Shown here piece by piece: positions 1 through 9,061 of a DNA stretch of 64,000 nucleotides. A model generated the notes under the pieces. That model ran no database searches. It had not been told where the DNA came from and saw only the letters and a program-made list of their open reading frames with translations. Numbering within the stretch: the stretch's first letter is position 1; each line of letters begins with the position of its first letter. Made by a program: the position numbers and the translations under genes. The DNA is from Methanosarcina sp. KYL-1 (GTDB lineage: Archaea; Halobacteriota; Methanosarcinia; Methanosarcinales; Methanosarcinaceae), in assembly GCF_024372725.1 (NCBI RefSeq), contig NZ_VOUA01000004.1, positions 62,001 to 126,000 of the forward strand. The letters run 5' to 3'.

Positions 1-84
1 CTATTCCCTGAAAACATCTTACTTCTGACCACAGTTCTGCCGACATCAGGTTCTGACTTTTAACTGGCAGGAACCACCCGGAAC

Positions 85-1575
85 TTAAAACCGGTTTTCC
101 ACGGTGTAAGTAACGGTTTTCGTGCCTTTTGCAGGGACCGTCACCCGGAATTCGGCAGTAAAGGCATCGGTCTTTTCGTATTTGTCAGAACTCTCGAGGA
201 TTTCCCATTCCCCGTAGAAGTGTTCGACAACCGTTACGGGTTGAGCCTCAGATTTGCTGTTTTTAAGCTCGATTTCATAGCTGACCCTCTCCACATTATC
301 ACTGATGCGCTCGTAATCTGTCTGGGTCCGGGTAGCTGTCACATCGAAAGAAGAACCGACTGCTACCTTTAACTCCCCGCCTTCGGGCGTGTGTTCGATC
401 ATATCCTCTCCCAGGAACTGAAGATCCCCTCCTGCCCCGGTTTTGTATACCTTCACGATACCTCTCGGAAGAGGCATTCCAAGCCCGTTTTCTTTTGAGT
501 TCGGCAGGCTCAGGAAAACCCTTACCTTATCACCCCGGGAACTGTCAAAGATAAGCTCTTTTTTTACAGGGACGGAACTGGCAGAGAAAAGAGAGATCTG
601 TTTGGCCTGGTTATTTTTCAGGGTTGCCGGCCTCTCAAGGGTATAGAGGTGGTACTCAAAGAAGGCTGCTTCCGTAAAGGGCTCTTCCATCGGAGCTTCT
701 GCAGCGGCTTCCTCGGCATACTCATATACCGGCCGGGGGGCAGAAACCCGGTTGATTTCCCCGGAAACCAGTTTTATACTGGCATCCTCAAAGGCAACTC
801 CCGCCCTGTTGTCAATGCTCACCAAGGACGCAATATCGGCTCTCGTATCATCGGCATTGCTTTTAAGGGTATAATCCGCCCTCCAGCTCATCCCCCCTGT
901 AAGGTATGACACGAGAAGCTCCCGTTTTCCGGTGACAGGAGAATAGAGCTGCCAGATAAGCGAAGGCTTTGTGGAAAGCCCCGATGTGTCGGGCACTTCA
1001 ACTTTCATCACGTCCTGTAGCACCACGACATTTCCCCCTTCCTGCTCAAGGACAAGCCCCCCTCCCTCATAGCTCAGCAGTTTCCCGGTGTAGGTTGCCC
1101 CGTCTCCCCCGGTTGCGGAAATTTCCCTGCCCAGGTACTTTTCTAGCAGGCTGTAACTGCTTACCAGGTCGTACTCGTAGTTCTGCTCAAGGACAGCGGT
1201 CTCCTTGCTTTTTGGGTCCTCGACCATAACCGAAGCAGGGTCGATCCCGGACGCAACATTCGTATACTCCACAAGATTGACTCCGTTGCTGAGTTCGAAT
1301 TCCCTCGTTTCCTTCACAAAGGCGAGGTCCTGCTCATAGACCGTAATCTCGATGTCCCCTCCGTCCCCGGCTGCCCCGGAACCCAGAAACCCGAGGGGGT
1401 CTGCAGGCTGAACTTTTGAATCCATACCCGGTTCAGACCCTATTCCATCCCCTTCACTTCCGGACCCGTATGCCTGAGCCCTGCTCCCGTTGTCCTGAAG
1501 CACAAAGGCCGAAAACAGTAAAATAACCCCGAAAAATGCCATTGTAAGGCACAAAAAGCGCTTTTTCACTCCCAT
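85..1575 (-). CDS. DUF4139 exported protein, copy A
   Basis: Exported beta-rich protein of the DUF4139 family, whose biochemical role is not established. Residues 1-30 look like a signal segment (basic MGVKKR, then a hydrophobic run). No second membrane helix is visible, so it is probably secreted or held by its uncleaved N-terminus. Landmarks shared with the two neighbouring copies are ETAVLEQNYEYDLVS near residue 125, SYLTGGMSWRADY near 225, EYHLYTLERPATLKNNQ near 310 and VEHFYGEWEI near 450. It is the most diverged of the three tandem copies. The ATG lies about 30 nt after a TATATATAAA stretch and no Shine-Dalgarno is visible, which suggests a leaderless mRNA. All three copies read leftward; this one is farthest from the duplicated promoters of copies B and C. 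Confidence 0.85.
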   Translation of the reverse strand: MGVKKRFLCLTMAFFGVILLFSAFVLQDNGSRAQAYGSGSEGDGIGSEPGMDSKVQPADPLGFLGSGAAGDGGDIEITVYEQDLAFVKETREFELSNGVNLVEYTNVASGIDPASVMVEDPKSKETAVLEQNYEYDLVSSYSLLEKYLGREISATGGDGATYTGKLLSYEGGGLVLEQEGGNVVVLQDVMKVEVPDTSGLSTKPSLIWQLYSPVTGKRELLVSYLTGGMSWRADYTLKSNADDTRADIASLVSIDNRAGVAFEDASIKLVSGEINRVSAPRPVYEYAEEAAAEAPMEEPFTEAAFFEYHLYTLERPATLKNNQAKQISLFSASSVPVKKELIFDSSRGDKVRVFLSLPNSKENGLGMPLPRGIVKVYKTGAGGDLQFLGEDMIEHTPEGGELKVAVGSSFDVTATRTQTDYERISDNVERVSYEIELKNSKSEAQPVTVVEHFYGEWEILESSDKYEKTDAFTAEFRVTVPAKGTKTVTYTVENRF

Positions 1576-1733
1576 AGTAATTAATATGTTTCAGATTTAT
1601 ATATACGTGATTTAAATACATAATTTAATACAGATTTACGGCAAATTATGCCAAAAAAACCTTATTTTTTTCAAAAAAGTTTAGAAAAAAGGCTTCATAG
1701 CCTCTTTTCTACGGATTTTTCAGGAACCCGGGC

Positions 1734-3236
1734 TCAATTCCTGTGTTCCAGACTGATAGATATTTTCTTTGACCCGTCTGCAGGAACCGTTACCTTCCAT
1801 TCGGCGGTGAATGCGTCCGTCTTTTCGTATTTGTCGGAACTGCTTGTAATCTCCCAGTCCCCATAGAAGTGCTCAACGACTGTGACGGCCTGGGGCCCGG
1901 TTTTGTGGTTCTTGAGTTCGATTTCGTAGCTTTCCCGCCACACGTCGTCGCTGACCCTCTTGTAATTCGTCTGGGTCCTGGTGCCGGTCACATCGAAAGC
2001 GTTTCCTACAGCCACTTCGACCTCTTCATCCTTCGGGGTGTGGTCGATGCTGTCTTCGCCCAGGAACTGGAGCTGGCCGTCTGAGTCAGCCTTATATACC
2101 CTCACAACCCCTGCAGGGAGAGGCATGCCCAGGCCTTTTTCCTTTGAGTTTTCCAGGTTCAGGACTACCTGGACCTTGTCGCTCCTCGCCCCGTCGAAGA
2201 TGAGTTCCTTTTCCACCGGGACGGAGTCTGCAGAGAGCAGGGAGATCTGTTTGACCTGGTTGTTCTTGAGGGTTGCAGGCCTTTCCAGGGTGTAGAGGTG
2301 GTACTCAAAGAGGGACTCTTCGGCAAAACTGTTCCTTGCAGCCCCATACGCTGGTTCTTCCGTGGGCATCACCTCATAGGCGAATTGCGTCTGAGGCACA
2401 TAGACCCTGTGGACTTCTCCTGCTACCAGTTTCAGTTTTGCGTCTTCGAAAGTGGTGCCTGCGGTGTTGTCGACACTGACCCAGCCCTGGATGTCAGCTT
2501 TTGTATCATCGGCATTGGTTTTTACAATATAGTCCGCCCTCCAGTTCATGCCTCCGGTCAGATAGGAGGTAAGGACATCTCGCGTGCCCCCCACCGGAGA
2601 GTAAACCTTCCAGACCAGGGTTGGTTTTGTAAGCAGGTTTGCAGAGTCCGGGAATTCCACTTTTGAGACTTCGGAGAGGGTTACTACTTTTCCGTCCGTG
2701 AGCCTGAGCACGACTCCTCCGTCATGGCTGAGGAGGGTTCCCGTATAGGTGTTTCCTTCCTTGTCGGTAGCTGTGATCTCCTTATCCATGAATTTTTCCA
2801 GGAGCTTTGAGCCGCTTACCAGGTCGTACTCATAGTTCTGCTCCAGGACAGCGGTTTCTTTGCTCTTCGGGTCTTCAAACATAACCGAGGTGGGGTCAAT
2901 GAGGGCTGCCACATCCGTGTACTCGATCTGATTTACCCCTGCCTGGAATTCAAGCCCCCTCCTTTCCTTCACGAGGGCGAGGTTTTCATTGTAGACCGTA
3001 ACCTCGGTAGCCGATTCCGTTCCCGCAGCCCCTGCCGTAAGGAATTCCAGAGGGTTTGCAGGTTCCACTTTACTGACCGCGCTTACATGGGATTCTACCC
3101 CGTTTGCAGCGATTTCGGATACATCTGCCGGAGCCTGAACAACCCCGGGAGAAAGAGGATGCATGAAAGCTGCAGCCGCAGCTGCAACCCCTATAACTGC
3201 CAGCATAAGCCAGGCATAACTCTTTTTATTTCTCAT
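1734..3236 (-). CDS. DUF4139 exported protein, copy B
   Basis: Second tandem DUF4139 protein, very close in sequence to copy C over its whole 500 residues and more distant from copy A. Residues 1-27 (MRNKKSYAWLMLAVIGV onward) form a hydrophobic signal sequence rich in Ala. The mature part is beta-rich and acidic and lacks a C-terminal anchor. Family landmarks such as GGMNWRADY and EYHLYTLERPATLKNNQ are intact, so the copy looks functional. The most variable stretch between copies is around residues 275-300 (the YEVMPTEEPAYGAARN area), just before the conserved EYHLYTLERP block, and could be a surface-exposed loop. Its promoter region is nearly identical to that of copy C, so both are probably expressed under the same conditions. 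The function is unknown. Confidence 0.87.
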   Translation of the reverse strand: MRNKKSYAWLMLAVIGVAAAAAAFMHPLSPGVVQAPADVSEIAANGVESHVSAVSKVEPANPLEFLTAGAAGTESATEVTVYNENLALVKERRGLEFQAGVNQIEYTDVAALIDPTSVMFEDPKSKETAVLEQNYEYDLVSGSKLLEKFMDKEITATDKEGNTYTGTLLSHDGGVVLRLTDGKVVTLSEVSKVEFPDSANLLTKPTLVWKVYSPVGGTRDVLTSYLTGGMNWRADYIVKTNADDTKADIQGWVSVDNTAGTTFEDAKLKLVAGEVHRVYVPQTQFAYEVMPTEEPAYGAARNSFAEESLFEYHLYTLERPATLKNNQVKQISLLSADSVPVEKELIFDGARSDKVQVVLNLENSKEKGLGMPLPAGVVRVYKADSDGQLQFLGEDSIDHTPKDEEVEVAVGNAFDVTGTRTQTNYKRVSDDVWRESYEIELKNHKTGPQAVTVVEHFYGDWEITSSSDKYEKTDAFTAEWKVTVPADGSKKISISLEHRN

Positions 3237-3340
3237 AACAGGAGATAAGGCACTGTTTTATTTATATTTGACTTTGACTGCGGATGCGTTTGAAGTTATC
3301 CCGCCTGCCTCCGGTTTTCATAAATATATAAAACCTGAAA
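3237..3340 (-). promoter_or_regulatory. Promoter region of DUF4139 copy B (duplicated)
   Basis: About 100 bp that match, with few changes, the region upstream of copy C (5054-5155). Read on the minus strand it holds a TATA-like AAATATAAATAAAA roughly 30 nt before the ATG and no ribosome binding site, which fits leaderless transcription. A second AT-rich box (ATATATTTATG) lies further upstream. The duplicated block ends near 3340. Confidence 0.55.
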
Positions 3341-3443
3341 GGATACTCTGAGATTCCCAGAACAGCAATATGACTAAATCTCACTATAAGCCAGGATTAA
3401 TAGGAGAATTTTTTGAAAGAAGTATGAAAAGCCGGTTTGAAAA

Positions 3444-3466
3444 GTAAGAGGGCAAAGCCCCCTTAC
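3444..3466. other. Inverted repeat between DUF4139 copies
   Basis: GTAAG and CTTAC arms enclose a GGGC/GCCC core around an AAA loop, with one A-C mismatch. It lies downstream of copy C and upstream of the copy B promoter. It could end the copy C transcript or mark a duplication junction. There is no strong T-run on either side, so a terminator call is not made. Confidence 0.35.
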
Positions 3467-3550
3467 AGATATTTATCAGATTTCTTCCCTTAAACCGGGT
3501 TCCGGAAAATTTTCAAGCTCCAGTCCGGGAACTCAAAAACTGCCGAAAAC

Positions 3551-5053
3551 TCAATACCTGTGTTCCACGGTGAAGGAGATCTTCTTTGACCCGTCTGCTG
3601 GAACCGTTACTTTCCATTCGGCGGTGAATGCGTCCGTCTTTTCGTATTTGTCGGAGTTGCTGGTAATCTCCCAGTCCCCGTAGAAGTGCTCCACGATTGT
3701 GACGGCCTGGGATTCGGTTTTGTGGTTCTTGAGTTCGATTTCATAGCTTTCCCGCCACACGTTGTCACTGACTCTCTTGTAATTGGTCTGGGTCCTGGTG
3801 CCGGTAACGTCAAAAGCGTTTCCTACAGCCACTTCGATTTCTTCATCCTTCGGGGTGTGGTCGATGCTGTCTTCGCCCAGGAACTGGAGCTGGCCTTCGG
3901 AGTCAGCCTTATAAACCCTAACCACTCCTGCAGGGAGAGGCATACCCAGGCCTTTTTCCTTAGAGTTTTCCAGGTTCAGGACTACCTGGACCTTGTCGCT
4001 CCTCGCCCCGTCAAAGATGAGTTCCTTTTCTACCGGGACGGAGTCCGCAGAGAGCAGGGAGAGCTGTTTGACCTGGTTGTTCTTGAGGGTTGCAGGCCTT
4101 TCCAGGGTGTAGAGGTGGTACTCAAAGAGGGACTCTTCGGCAAAACCGCCCTTATCCGCCACTTCATACGCTGCCTCTTCCTCGACGATTTCATCATACG
4201 TAAATCTCGGCTGGGGCACAAAGACCCTGTGGACCTCCCCTGCAACCAGTTTCAGGCTGGCGTTCTCGAAAGTGGTCCCTGCAGTGTTATCAACACTGAC
4301 CCAGCCCTGGATGTCAGCTTTTGTGTCATCGGCATTGGTTTTTACAATATAGTCCGCTCTCCAGCTCATGCCTCCGGTAAGGTAGGAGGTAAGGACATCA
4401 CGTGTGCCCCCCACGGGAGAGTAGACCTGCCAGACCAGGGTGGGCTTTGTAAGAAGGTTTGCCGAGTCCGGGAATTCCACTTTTGAGACTTCGGAGAGGG
4501 TTACGACCTTTTCGTCCTTGAGCCTGAGCACCACCCCGCCGTCGTGGCTGAGGAGGGTTCCAGTATAGGTGTTTCCTTCCTTGTCGGTAGCTGTGATCTC
4601 CTCATCCAGGAATTTTTCCAGGAGTTTTGAGCCGCTTACCAGGTCGTACTCGTAGTTCTGCTCCAGGACCGCTGTTTCTTTGTTTTTTGTATCTTCAAAC
4701 ATAACAGATGTGGGGTCAATGAGGGCTGCCACATCCGTGTACTCAACGTTGTTTACCCCTGCCTGGAGCTCAAGTCCCCTCCGTTCCTTCACGAGGGCAA
4801 GGTTGTCGTTGTAGACCGTAACCTCGGTAGCAGCCTCCGTTCCCACGGCCCCTGCGGTCAGGACCTCCAGCGGGTTTGCAGGCTCCACTTTGCTGACCGC
4901 GCTTACATGGGACTCTACCCCGTTTGCAGCGATATCCGATGTAGCTACCGGAGTCGGTGCCCCGGTAGAGAGTGGATACATGAAAGCTGCAGCCGCAGCT
5001 GCAACCCCGATAACTGCCAGCATAAGCCATACATAACTCCTTTTATTTCTCAT
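3551..5053 (-). CDS. DUF4139 exported protein, copy C
   Basis: Third tandem DUF4139 protein, a near-duplicate of copy B with the same 500-residue length. It has the same N-terminal signal (MRNKRSYVWLMLAVIGV) and no other obvious transmembrane segment. Copies B and C differ mostly in residues 28-40, just after the signal, and around residues 280-300 before EYHLYTLERP. The similarity continues into the upstream non-coding DNA, which indicates a recent segmental duplication of roughly 1.8 kb. A TATA-like AAATATAAATA lies about 30 nt ahead of the ATG with no ribosome binding site, as in copy B. A role in the envelope is inferred only from export and from the neighbouring surface protein. Confidence 0.87.
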   Translation of the reverse strand: MRNKRSYVWLMLAVIGVAAAAAAFMYPLSTGAPTPVATSDIAANGVESHVSAVSKVEPANPLEVLTAGAVGTEAATEVTVYNDNLALVKERRGLELQAGVNNVEYTDVAALIDPTSVMFEDTKNKETAVLEQNYEYDLVSGSKLLEKFLDEEITATDKEGNTYTGTLLSHDGGVVLRLKDEKVVTLSEVSKVEFPDSANLLTKPTLVWQVYSPVGGTRDVLTSYLTGGMSWRADYIVKTNADDTKADIQGWVSVDNTAGTTFENASLKLVAGEVHRVFVPQPRFTYDEIVEEEAAYEVADKGGFAEESLFEYHLYTLERPATLKNNQVKQLSLLSADSVPVEKELIFDGARSDKVQVVLNLENSKEKGLGMPLPAGVVRVYKADSEGQLQFLGEDSIDHTPKDEEIEVAVGNAFDVTGTRTQTNYKRVSDNVWRESYEIELKNHKTESQAVTIVEHFYGDWEITSNSDKYEKTDAFTAEWKVTVPADGSKKISFTVEHRY

Positions 5054-5155
5054 AGCAGGAAATAGGGCACTGTTTTATTTATATTTGACTTTGACTGCGG
5101 ATTCGTTTGAAGTTATCCCGCCTGCCTCCGGTTTTCAAAAATATATTAAGCCTGA
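5054..5155 (-). promoter_or_regulatory. Promoter region of DUF4139 copy C (duplicated)
   Basis: Counterpart of 3237-3340, with the same TATA-like box about 30 nt from the ATG and the same GC-rich block (cgcctgcctccggttttc) further upstream. Conservation of non-coding DNA next to the gene marks this as part of one duplicated unit. Confidence 0.55.
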
Positions 5156-5346
5156 AAGAATGCCTGGAGATATTCAGGACAGCAATATAAGAAACATCGG
5201 CAGACACACCTGAAATTATACACAGTATAATAATATATACAAAAAAAGCACATATTTTAAGACCTGTAGCGGATGCCCGGGGGCCCAAACCCCTGAAAAA
5301 AATCCCGGAAAACCCCTGAAAAAAATAATGACAAAGGTCTCATTTC

Positions 5347-6891
5347 ATGAACACTGAAAAAAACTCTGAAAAAGAAAACCTGCGCAGGACCTCCGGTTTC
5401 ATTTCCAGCCTGATCTCAGGCCCCATACCCGGCCTCACCCGCGGCCTTACCCCTGGCCTTATCTCCGGCCTTATACTGATTCTCCTGCTCTCAGGAACGG
5501 CAGTCCCCGTTTCAGCCGCAGGGATTACGGCAAGCAGGGAGATCCCGGAGGGACCCGTGTACGCCGGCGGGGCTTTTACCGTAAATATAACCTTTCAGGC
5601 GGGACAGTACCTTGAGGCTCCCGCCCTGGATGAAGACCTCCCTGAAGGCTGGAGCGTAAGCCCTGTGGTAAATGACGGGGCTTTATTTAAGGAGTCGACC
5701 CTGGAATGGGTCTGGACTGAGAGCCTTTCCGCAGGTGCAGGGAAGAACATTGTGTACAGGGTCACAATCCCCACAAGCCCCGAACCCGGGACCTATACCA
5801 TTTCAGGTACGGTGTCCGCATATTCCCTCGCTTCCGTTGCTGTTGGAGGAGATTCGGACGTAGTGGTCACATACCCACCTCCGGAAGCCGAATTTTCCGC
5901 AAGCCCCCTCTCAGGGACAGCCCCCCTTACAGTCCTGTTTACGGACCTCTCCGACAATTCCCCGGACTCCCGGGAGTGGGACTTTGACGGGGACGGAAAC
6001 TTCGACTCCGGCGAAACAAACCCTACTTACACCTACGAGACCCCGGGCACCTATAACGTCACACTCCGGGCAGTCAACAGCAGCTCCGGCAGCGATACCG
6101 AGACCAAAATCGGCTACATAACCGTAATAAAGACCGCGTCTTCCGGAGGAGGCGGGGGCGGAGGAGGTGGCGGAGGTGCCGGTTCCGCAGAACCCAACAG
6201 CAACATAGAGCTTAAGGAAATCTCAAACGAACAGGTTTTCAAAGGGTCCCACGCCCGCTACACCTTCAAAGGCGAAACGAATGAAATAGTGTCCGTGGAG
6301 TTTGACCCGAAAAAGAGCTTCGGGAAAACAACTGCCATCATAGAGATGCTTAAAAACACGTCCACACTGGTCGCAGGGCCCGCCCCCGGCACAGTCTACA
6401 GGAACATGAACATCTGGGTAGGAAACAGCGGATTTTCAAGCCCCGAAAACCTTGAAAACGCAAAAATAAGCTTCAGGGTAAACCTGACCTGGATTTCGGA
6501 ACAGGACATCAACAAAAGCACGATAACCCTCTACAGGTACGGTGAAGGCACCTGGGACCCGCTGCCCACAACCCTGAGCGGGGAAGACGAAACCTGCCTC
6601 TACTTCACAGCTGAAACCCCCGGCTTTTCGCCCTTCGCAATCTCCGGCACATCAGAAAACACCCGGAAGATAGAACTCCTGCCCACCCAAACCGGAGAAT
6701 ATCCGGAGTCTCAAGGCCTGCTGAGTGAAGAGGAAATATCCGGAAAAGAAAGCCAGGAAACTTCGGAAACTGATCGCGAAGACGAAAGTGAGAAAAATGG
6801 AGAAAAATATGCTACTGGCCCCGGCACAGTATTTGCGGCAGCAGGAGTGCTGACTTCATATTCAGTGATGAAGAGAAAGAAGCAGGAGTAA
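5347..6891 (+). CDS. PKD / PGF-pre-PGF surface protein
   Basis: Large extracellular protein with an N-terminal signal and a C-terminal membrane anchor. Residues 1-59 hold a charged head and a hydrophobic run built partly from short repeats (GLTR-GLTP-GLIS-GLIL). Residues 60-175 look like an Ig-like beta domain. Residues 178-263 are a PKD domain with the typical WDFDGDG turn and a YTYETPGTYNVTL end. A run of about eleven glycines then links to a PGF-pre-PGF domain (about 280-440) ending in GFSPFAI. The last 25 residues (hydrophobic, then KRKKQE) anchor the protein. A similar C-terminal domain recurs in the proteins at 45951 and 54826. It is divergent from the DUF4139 genes. The ligand or role is unknown; PKD domains commonly mediate protein or glycan contacts. 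Confidence 0.88.
   Translation: MNTEKNSEKENLRRTSGFISSLISGPIPGLTRGLTPGLISGLILILLLSGTAVPVSAAGITASREIPEGPVYAGGAFTVNITFQAGQYLEAPALDEDLPEGWSVSPVVNDGALFKESTLEWVWTESLSAGAGKNIVYRVTIPTSPEPGTYTISGTVSAYSLASVAVGGDSDVVVTYPPPEAEFSASPLSGTAPLTVLFTDLSDNSPDSREWDFDGDGNFDSGETNPTYTYETPGTYNVTLRAVNSSSGSDTETKIGYITVIKTASSGGGGGGGGGGGAGSAEPNSNIELKEISNEQVFKGSHARYTFKGETNEIVSVEFDPKKSFGKTTAIIEMLKNTSTLVAGPAPGTVYRNMNIWVGNSGFSSPENLENAKISFRVNLTWISEQDINKSTITLYRYGEGTWDPLPTTLSGEDETCLYFTAETPGFSPFAISGTSENTRKIELLPTQTGEYPESQGLLSEEEISGKESQETSETDREDESEKNGEKYATGPGTVFAAAGVLTSYSVMKRKKQE
5419..5478 (+). repeat. 12-bp tandem repeat inside the signal sequence
   Basis: Five 12-bp units of the form GGCC(T/C)(T/C)A(T/C)(C/A)(C/T)... translate as GPIP, GLTR, GLTP, GLIS and GLIL. 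The period is a multiple of three, so copy-number change would lengthen or shorten the export signal without a frameshift. Confidence 0.7.
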
Positions 6892-7117
6892 ATTTAAGAG
6901 GCGGTTTTGAGTTATACCGTCGAAAGCCTGAGTTTGAGCCCATCTAACCGGAATTCAGCACTTCACTTTTTTATCCCCGGAGAACCATTTTTTTGATTTG
7001 CTTTTTCAGGTACTGGCGTTCTCATCGGCCGACGAAGGAGGCCGGCCTTTTCCATAAAGATTGATAAAATATGGAGAAGTAAAAGCGCAGTCCGATGAAT
7101 GTAAAAGAGCGTTGGGA

Positions 7118-7330
7118 TAAACAAAAAAAGGCAGCAAGGCGACTGACGAAGTACATTGGAATGATCAAAAAGGGCAGCAAGGTGACAGCAGAAGTTTAAT
7201 AAAATGACCAAAAAGGGCAGCCAGATGACTGACGAAGTATAATTAAATGACCAAAAAGGGCAGCCAGATGACTGTATAAGTACATTGGGAGAATCAAAAA
7301 AGGGCACCTGATAACTGAATTTTATATTGT
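7118..7330. repeat. 43-bp tandem repeat array
   Basis: About four and a half units of 43 bp, with unit starts near 7118, 7161, 7204, 7247 and 7290. The core is ATGACCAAAAAGGGCAGC, followed by a more variable (A/C)(A/G)G(A/G)TGAC part. The middle two units agree best. The period is not a multiple of three and there are no unique spacers, so it is neither a coding repeat nor a CRISPR array. Confidence 0.8.
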
Positions 7331-7458
7331 GTTAGCTGAAGAAGGCAAAAAGTAAAAGATGCCGGATAAACGGTAAAAATGTAAGTAGAACAGAAAAGCC
7401 ATACAACCTAAAAAATATTCTGTTTCAGATTTTTATTTTATTTCTTTTTGGGAAGGCG

Positions 7459-7484
7459 CCGCCAGGCAAGCTGGCGGGTTTTTT
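7459..7484 (+). terminator. Hairpin plus T-run, orphan terminator-like element
   Basis: A perfect 7-bp stem (CCGCCAG/CTGGCGG) with a GCAAG loop is followed by G and six T. It points rightward, but the nearest rightward gene ended about 570 bp earlier, so it may end a non-coding transcript. A similar hairpin with T-run lies at 30386-30411. Confidence 0.5.
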
Positions 7485-7643
7485 CCCTCTTACGCCTTGA
7501 CTGAAAAAGGTTTTTGGGGTAAAGGGAAATATTTTCAATATAAACTGGCAATGTGTTCCCAAAACACCCGGGAAGAAAAACGGTTTTCGGGATCTAGCGA
7601 AGTGTTAATCCTCATTTTACAACGACGGCACCTGAAACACTTT

Positions 7644-8585
7644 TCACTTATACCCGCACTGCTCAAGCCAGGTAAGGGACCTTATCCATTCTCCTTTCGG
7701 CTCCCTTGAGGTGCCAACGACCAGTCTTTTCATGTCCCCGAATTCTTCGACCACGCCGCGGGCTTCGATGATTTCGCCGGGGAGGGCCTGGCCTGCGTAT
7801 GTATGGGTGTAGGAGAGTACGTGGTCGATTTCCTCGTGGTCGACTTTATAGTACGAAGGGCTGTCAAAGGCAAAATCGGCGTTCTTGACTTCAGCTTCGA
7901 TTTTCAGCTTGACGGTGTCTTTTCCCCGCAGGAGGGGCTCTTTTATCTGGTCCCATTCCCGCACGAAAAGGAGGTCGAAATAGGTGCCTTCCACCATGCC
8001 CCGGTTACCTTTCCTGGACTCGTGCAGCATGAATTCCTCAAAGGAGATCTCGGGAATCCTTTTCCTGTAGATGCGCTGCCACATGTCCTCATCGATTTCC
8101 TCTATGGGCCCTTCCTGCTTTTTTGCAGCGGTGATGGCATCCCTTGCCCGGAACCAGGCAGGGCCGTAGACCACGAAATCTACGTCCGAGCTTTCGTTCT
8201 GGAGCCCTGCAAGCATCGAGCCCGTAACCCCCATGCTTGTCCTGGGAATCCCGGCTTCGTCCAGGGCTTTTACAATTGCCCTCACGCGGGAATCGACCTT
8301 CAGGAGTTCCGGAATACAGTCGGAAGGGCGCAGCACCTGTTTGATCTCGGTTTGGGGGACCACGTGCAAGTCCTGCACCCATTCGGGCCTGTGCTCCCGC
8401 ATGAAATCGAAAGCGGGGCCGAAATCGTATTTTCTATACCGTTTCCCGTTTAACTCCCGCTCCCCGGTTTCGTCCGGAACGTAGCGGAGGGTTGCCCGGA
8501 CTCCGTCTTTATGGAAGTAGTCGGAAACCGCAAAAAGCCAGTCATCTTTCGTAACAAGAAAATCCCGGAGGCGTGTTTTGAGCAT
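7644..8585 (-). CDS. Predicted nucleotidyltransferase (COG1665-like)
   Basis: Soluble 313-residue protein with a nucleotidyltransferase core near residues 115-140. GVTGSMLAGL is followed by the acidic pair in SSDVDFVVYG, the usual GS...DxD metal and nucleotide site of the polymerase-beta superfamily. The N-terminal 100 residues and the C-terminal beta-rich part (about 235-313) are not ones I can assign. It resembles the archaeal group described as predicted nucleotidyltransferases of COG1665; the substrate is unknown. It stands alone on the minus strand, with an AT-rich upstream region at 8600-8640 that could hold its promoter. Confidence 0.75.
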   Translation of the reverse strand: MLKTRLRDFLVTKDDWLFAVSDYFHKDGVRATLRYVPDETGERELNGKRYRKYDFGPAFDFMREHRPEWVQDLHVVPQTEIKQVLRPSDCIPELLKVDSRVRAIVKALDEAGIPRTSMGVTGSMLAGLQNESSDVDFVVYGPAWFRARDAITAAKKQEGPIEEIDEDMWQRIYRKRIPEISFEEFMLHESRKGNRGMVEGTYFDLLFVREWDQIKEPLLRGKDTVKLKIEAEVKNADFAFDSPSYYKVDHEEIDHVLSYTHTYAGQALPGEIIEARGVVEEFGDMKRLVVGTSREPKGEWIRSLTWLEQCGYK

Positions 8586-9061
8586 GGGTACCAGTCCTGA
8601 AAATGGAATAAATATTATGGGTATTATAATATTATTATATCATTTTTATAACTAGAATGCCATAATTACCATGGCGGTACAGATTCGTAAGTACGACAGC
8701 CGGCTTGACTGCAGGGCCTTGATTTCATAACAGATCAAAAAATGTATTGTATCAGCCACGTATATAATTATCGAACAGTTTTTATCGAACAGTCAATTCT
8801 CAAGCAGTTTTATTTCCGAACAGCTTGAATGATACTTAAAGCAATAAAATTACCTGACAGATTGGATAATATACAGTGAAGTAATAAAATAAAGTATAAT
8901 GGATATTACCGGGAGTAAACAGAATTAAACTAAATATTACTGAGAAAACAGAATAAGAAAATAAACAGGATTAAACTAAATATCCGAATTGAACTAAATA
9001 ACCGAATTAAACTAAATGTTACTGAGAGAACGGAATAAGAAAGTAAACGGAAAAACCCTGC
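8586..9061. other. AT-rich intergenic region with degenerate repeats
   Basis: About 475 bp between divergent genes. Short direct repeats are visible: ATCGAACAGT twice near 8772-8800, and a longer degenerate unit (AAACTAAAT, TACTGAGA, GAATAAGAAA, TAAACGG) near 8926-8970 and again near 9012-9052. TATA-like stretches near 8600-8640 and 8885-8895 may serve the two flanking genes. No gene is seen. Confidence 0.5.

Larger units (their letters stand above)
6892..7643. other. Non-coding gap with hairpins and tandem repeats
   Basis: A 750-bp stretch with no credible gene. It contains a GC hairpin at 7026-7051, a 43-bp tandem repeat at 7118-7330 and a terminator-like hairpin at 7459-7484, listed separately. 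The reading frames across it are artefacts of the repeats. Confidence 0.6.

Noticed and set aside
1-84. Possible end of another gene at the left edge
   Set aside because: No frame with recognisable protein similarity reaches the edge; too short to judge.
3686-4486. Rightward 266-codon frame opposite DUF4139 copy C
   Set aside because: It is antisense to a clearly conserved gene and its counterpart opposite copy B is broken, so it is not under selection.
6963-7307. Leftward open frame of 114 codons
   Set aside because: It lies wholly over the 43-bp repeats and encodes a periodic hydrophobic pattern; there is no ribosome binding site and no domain.
7118-7330. Possible CRISPR array
   Set aside because: Units are contiguous without unique spacers and no cas gene is nearby.
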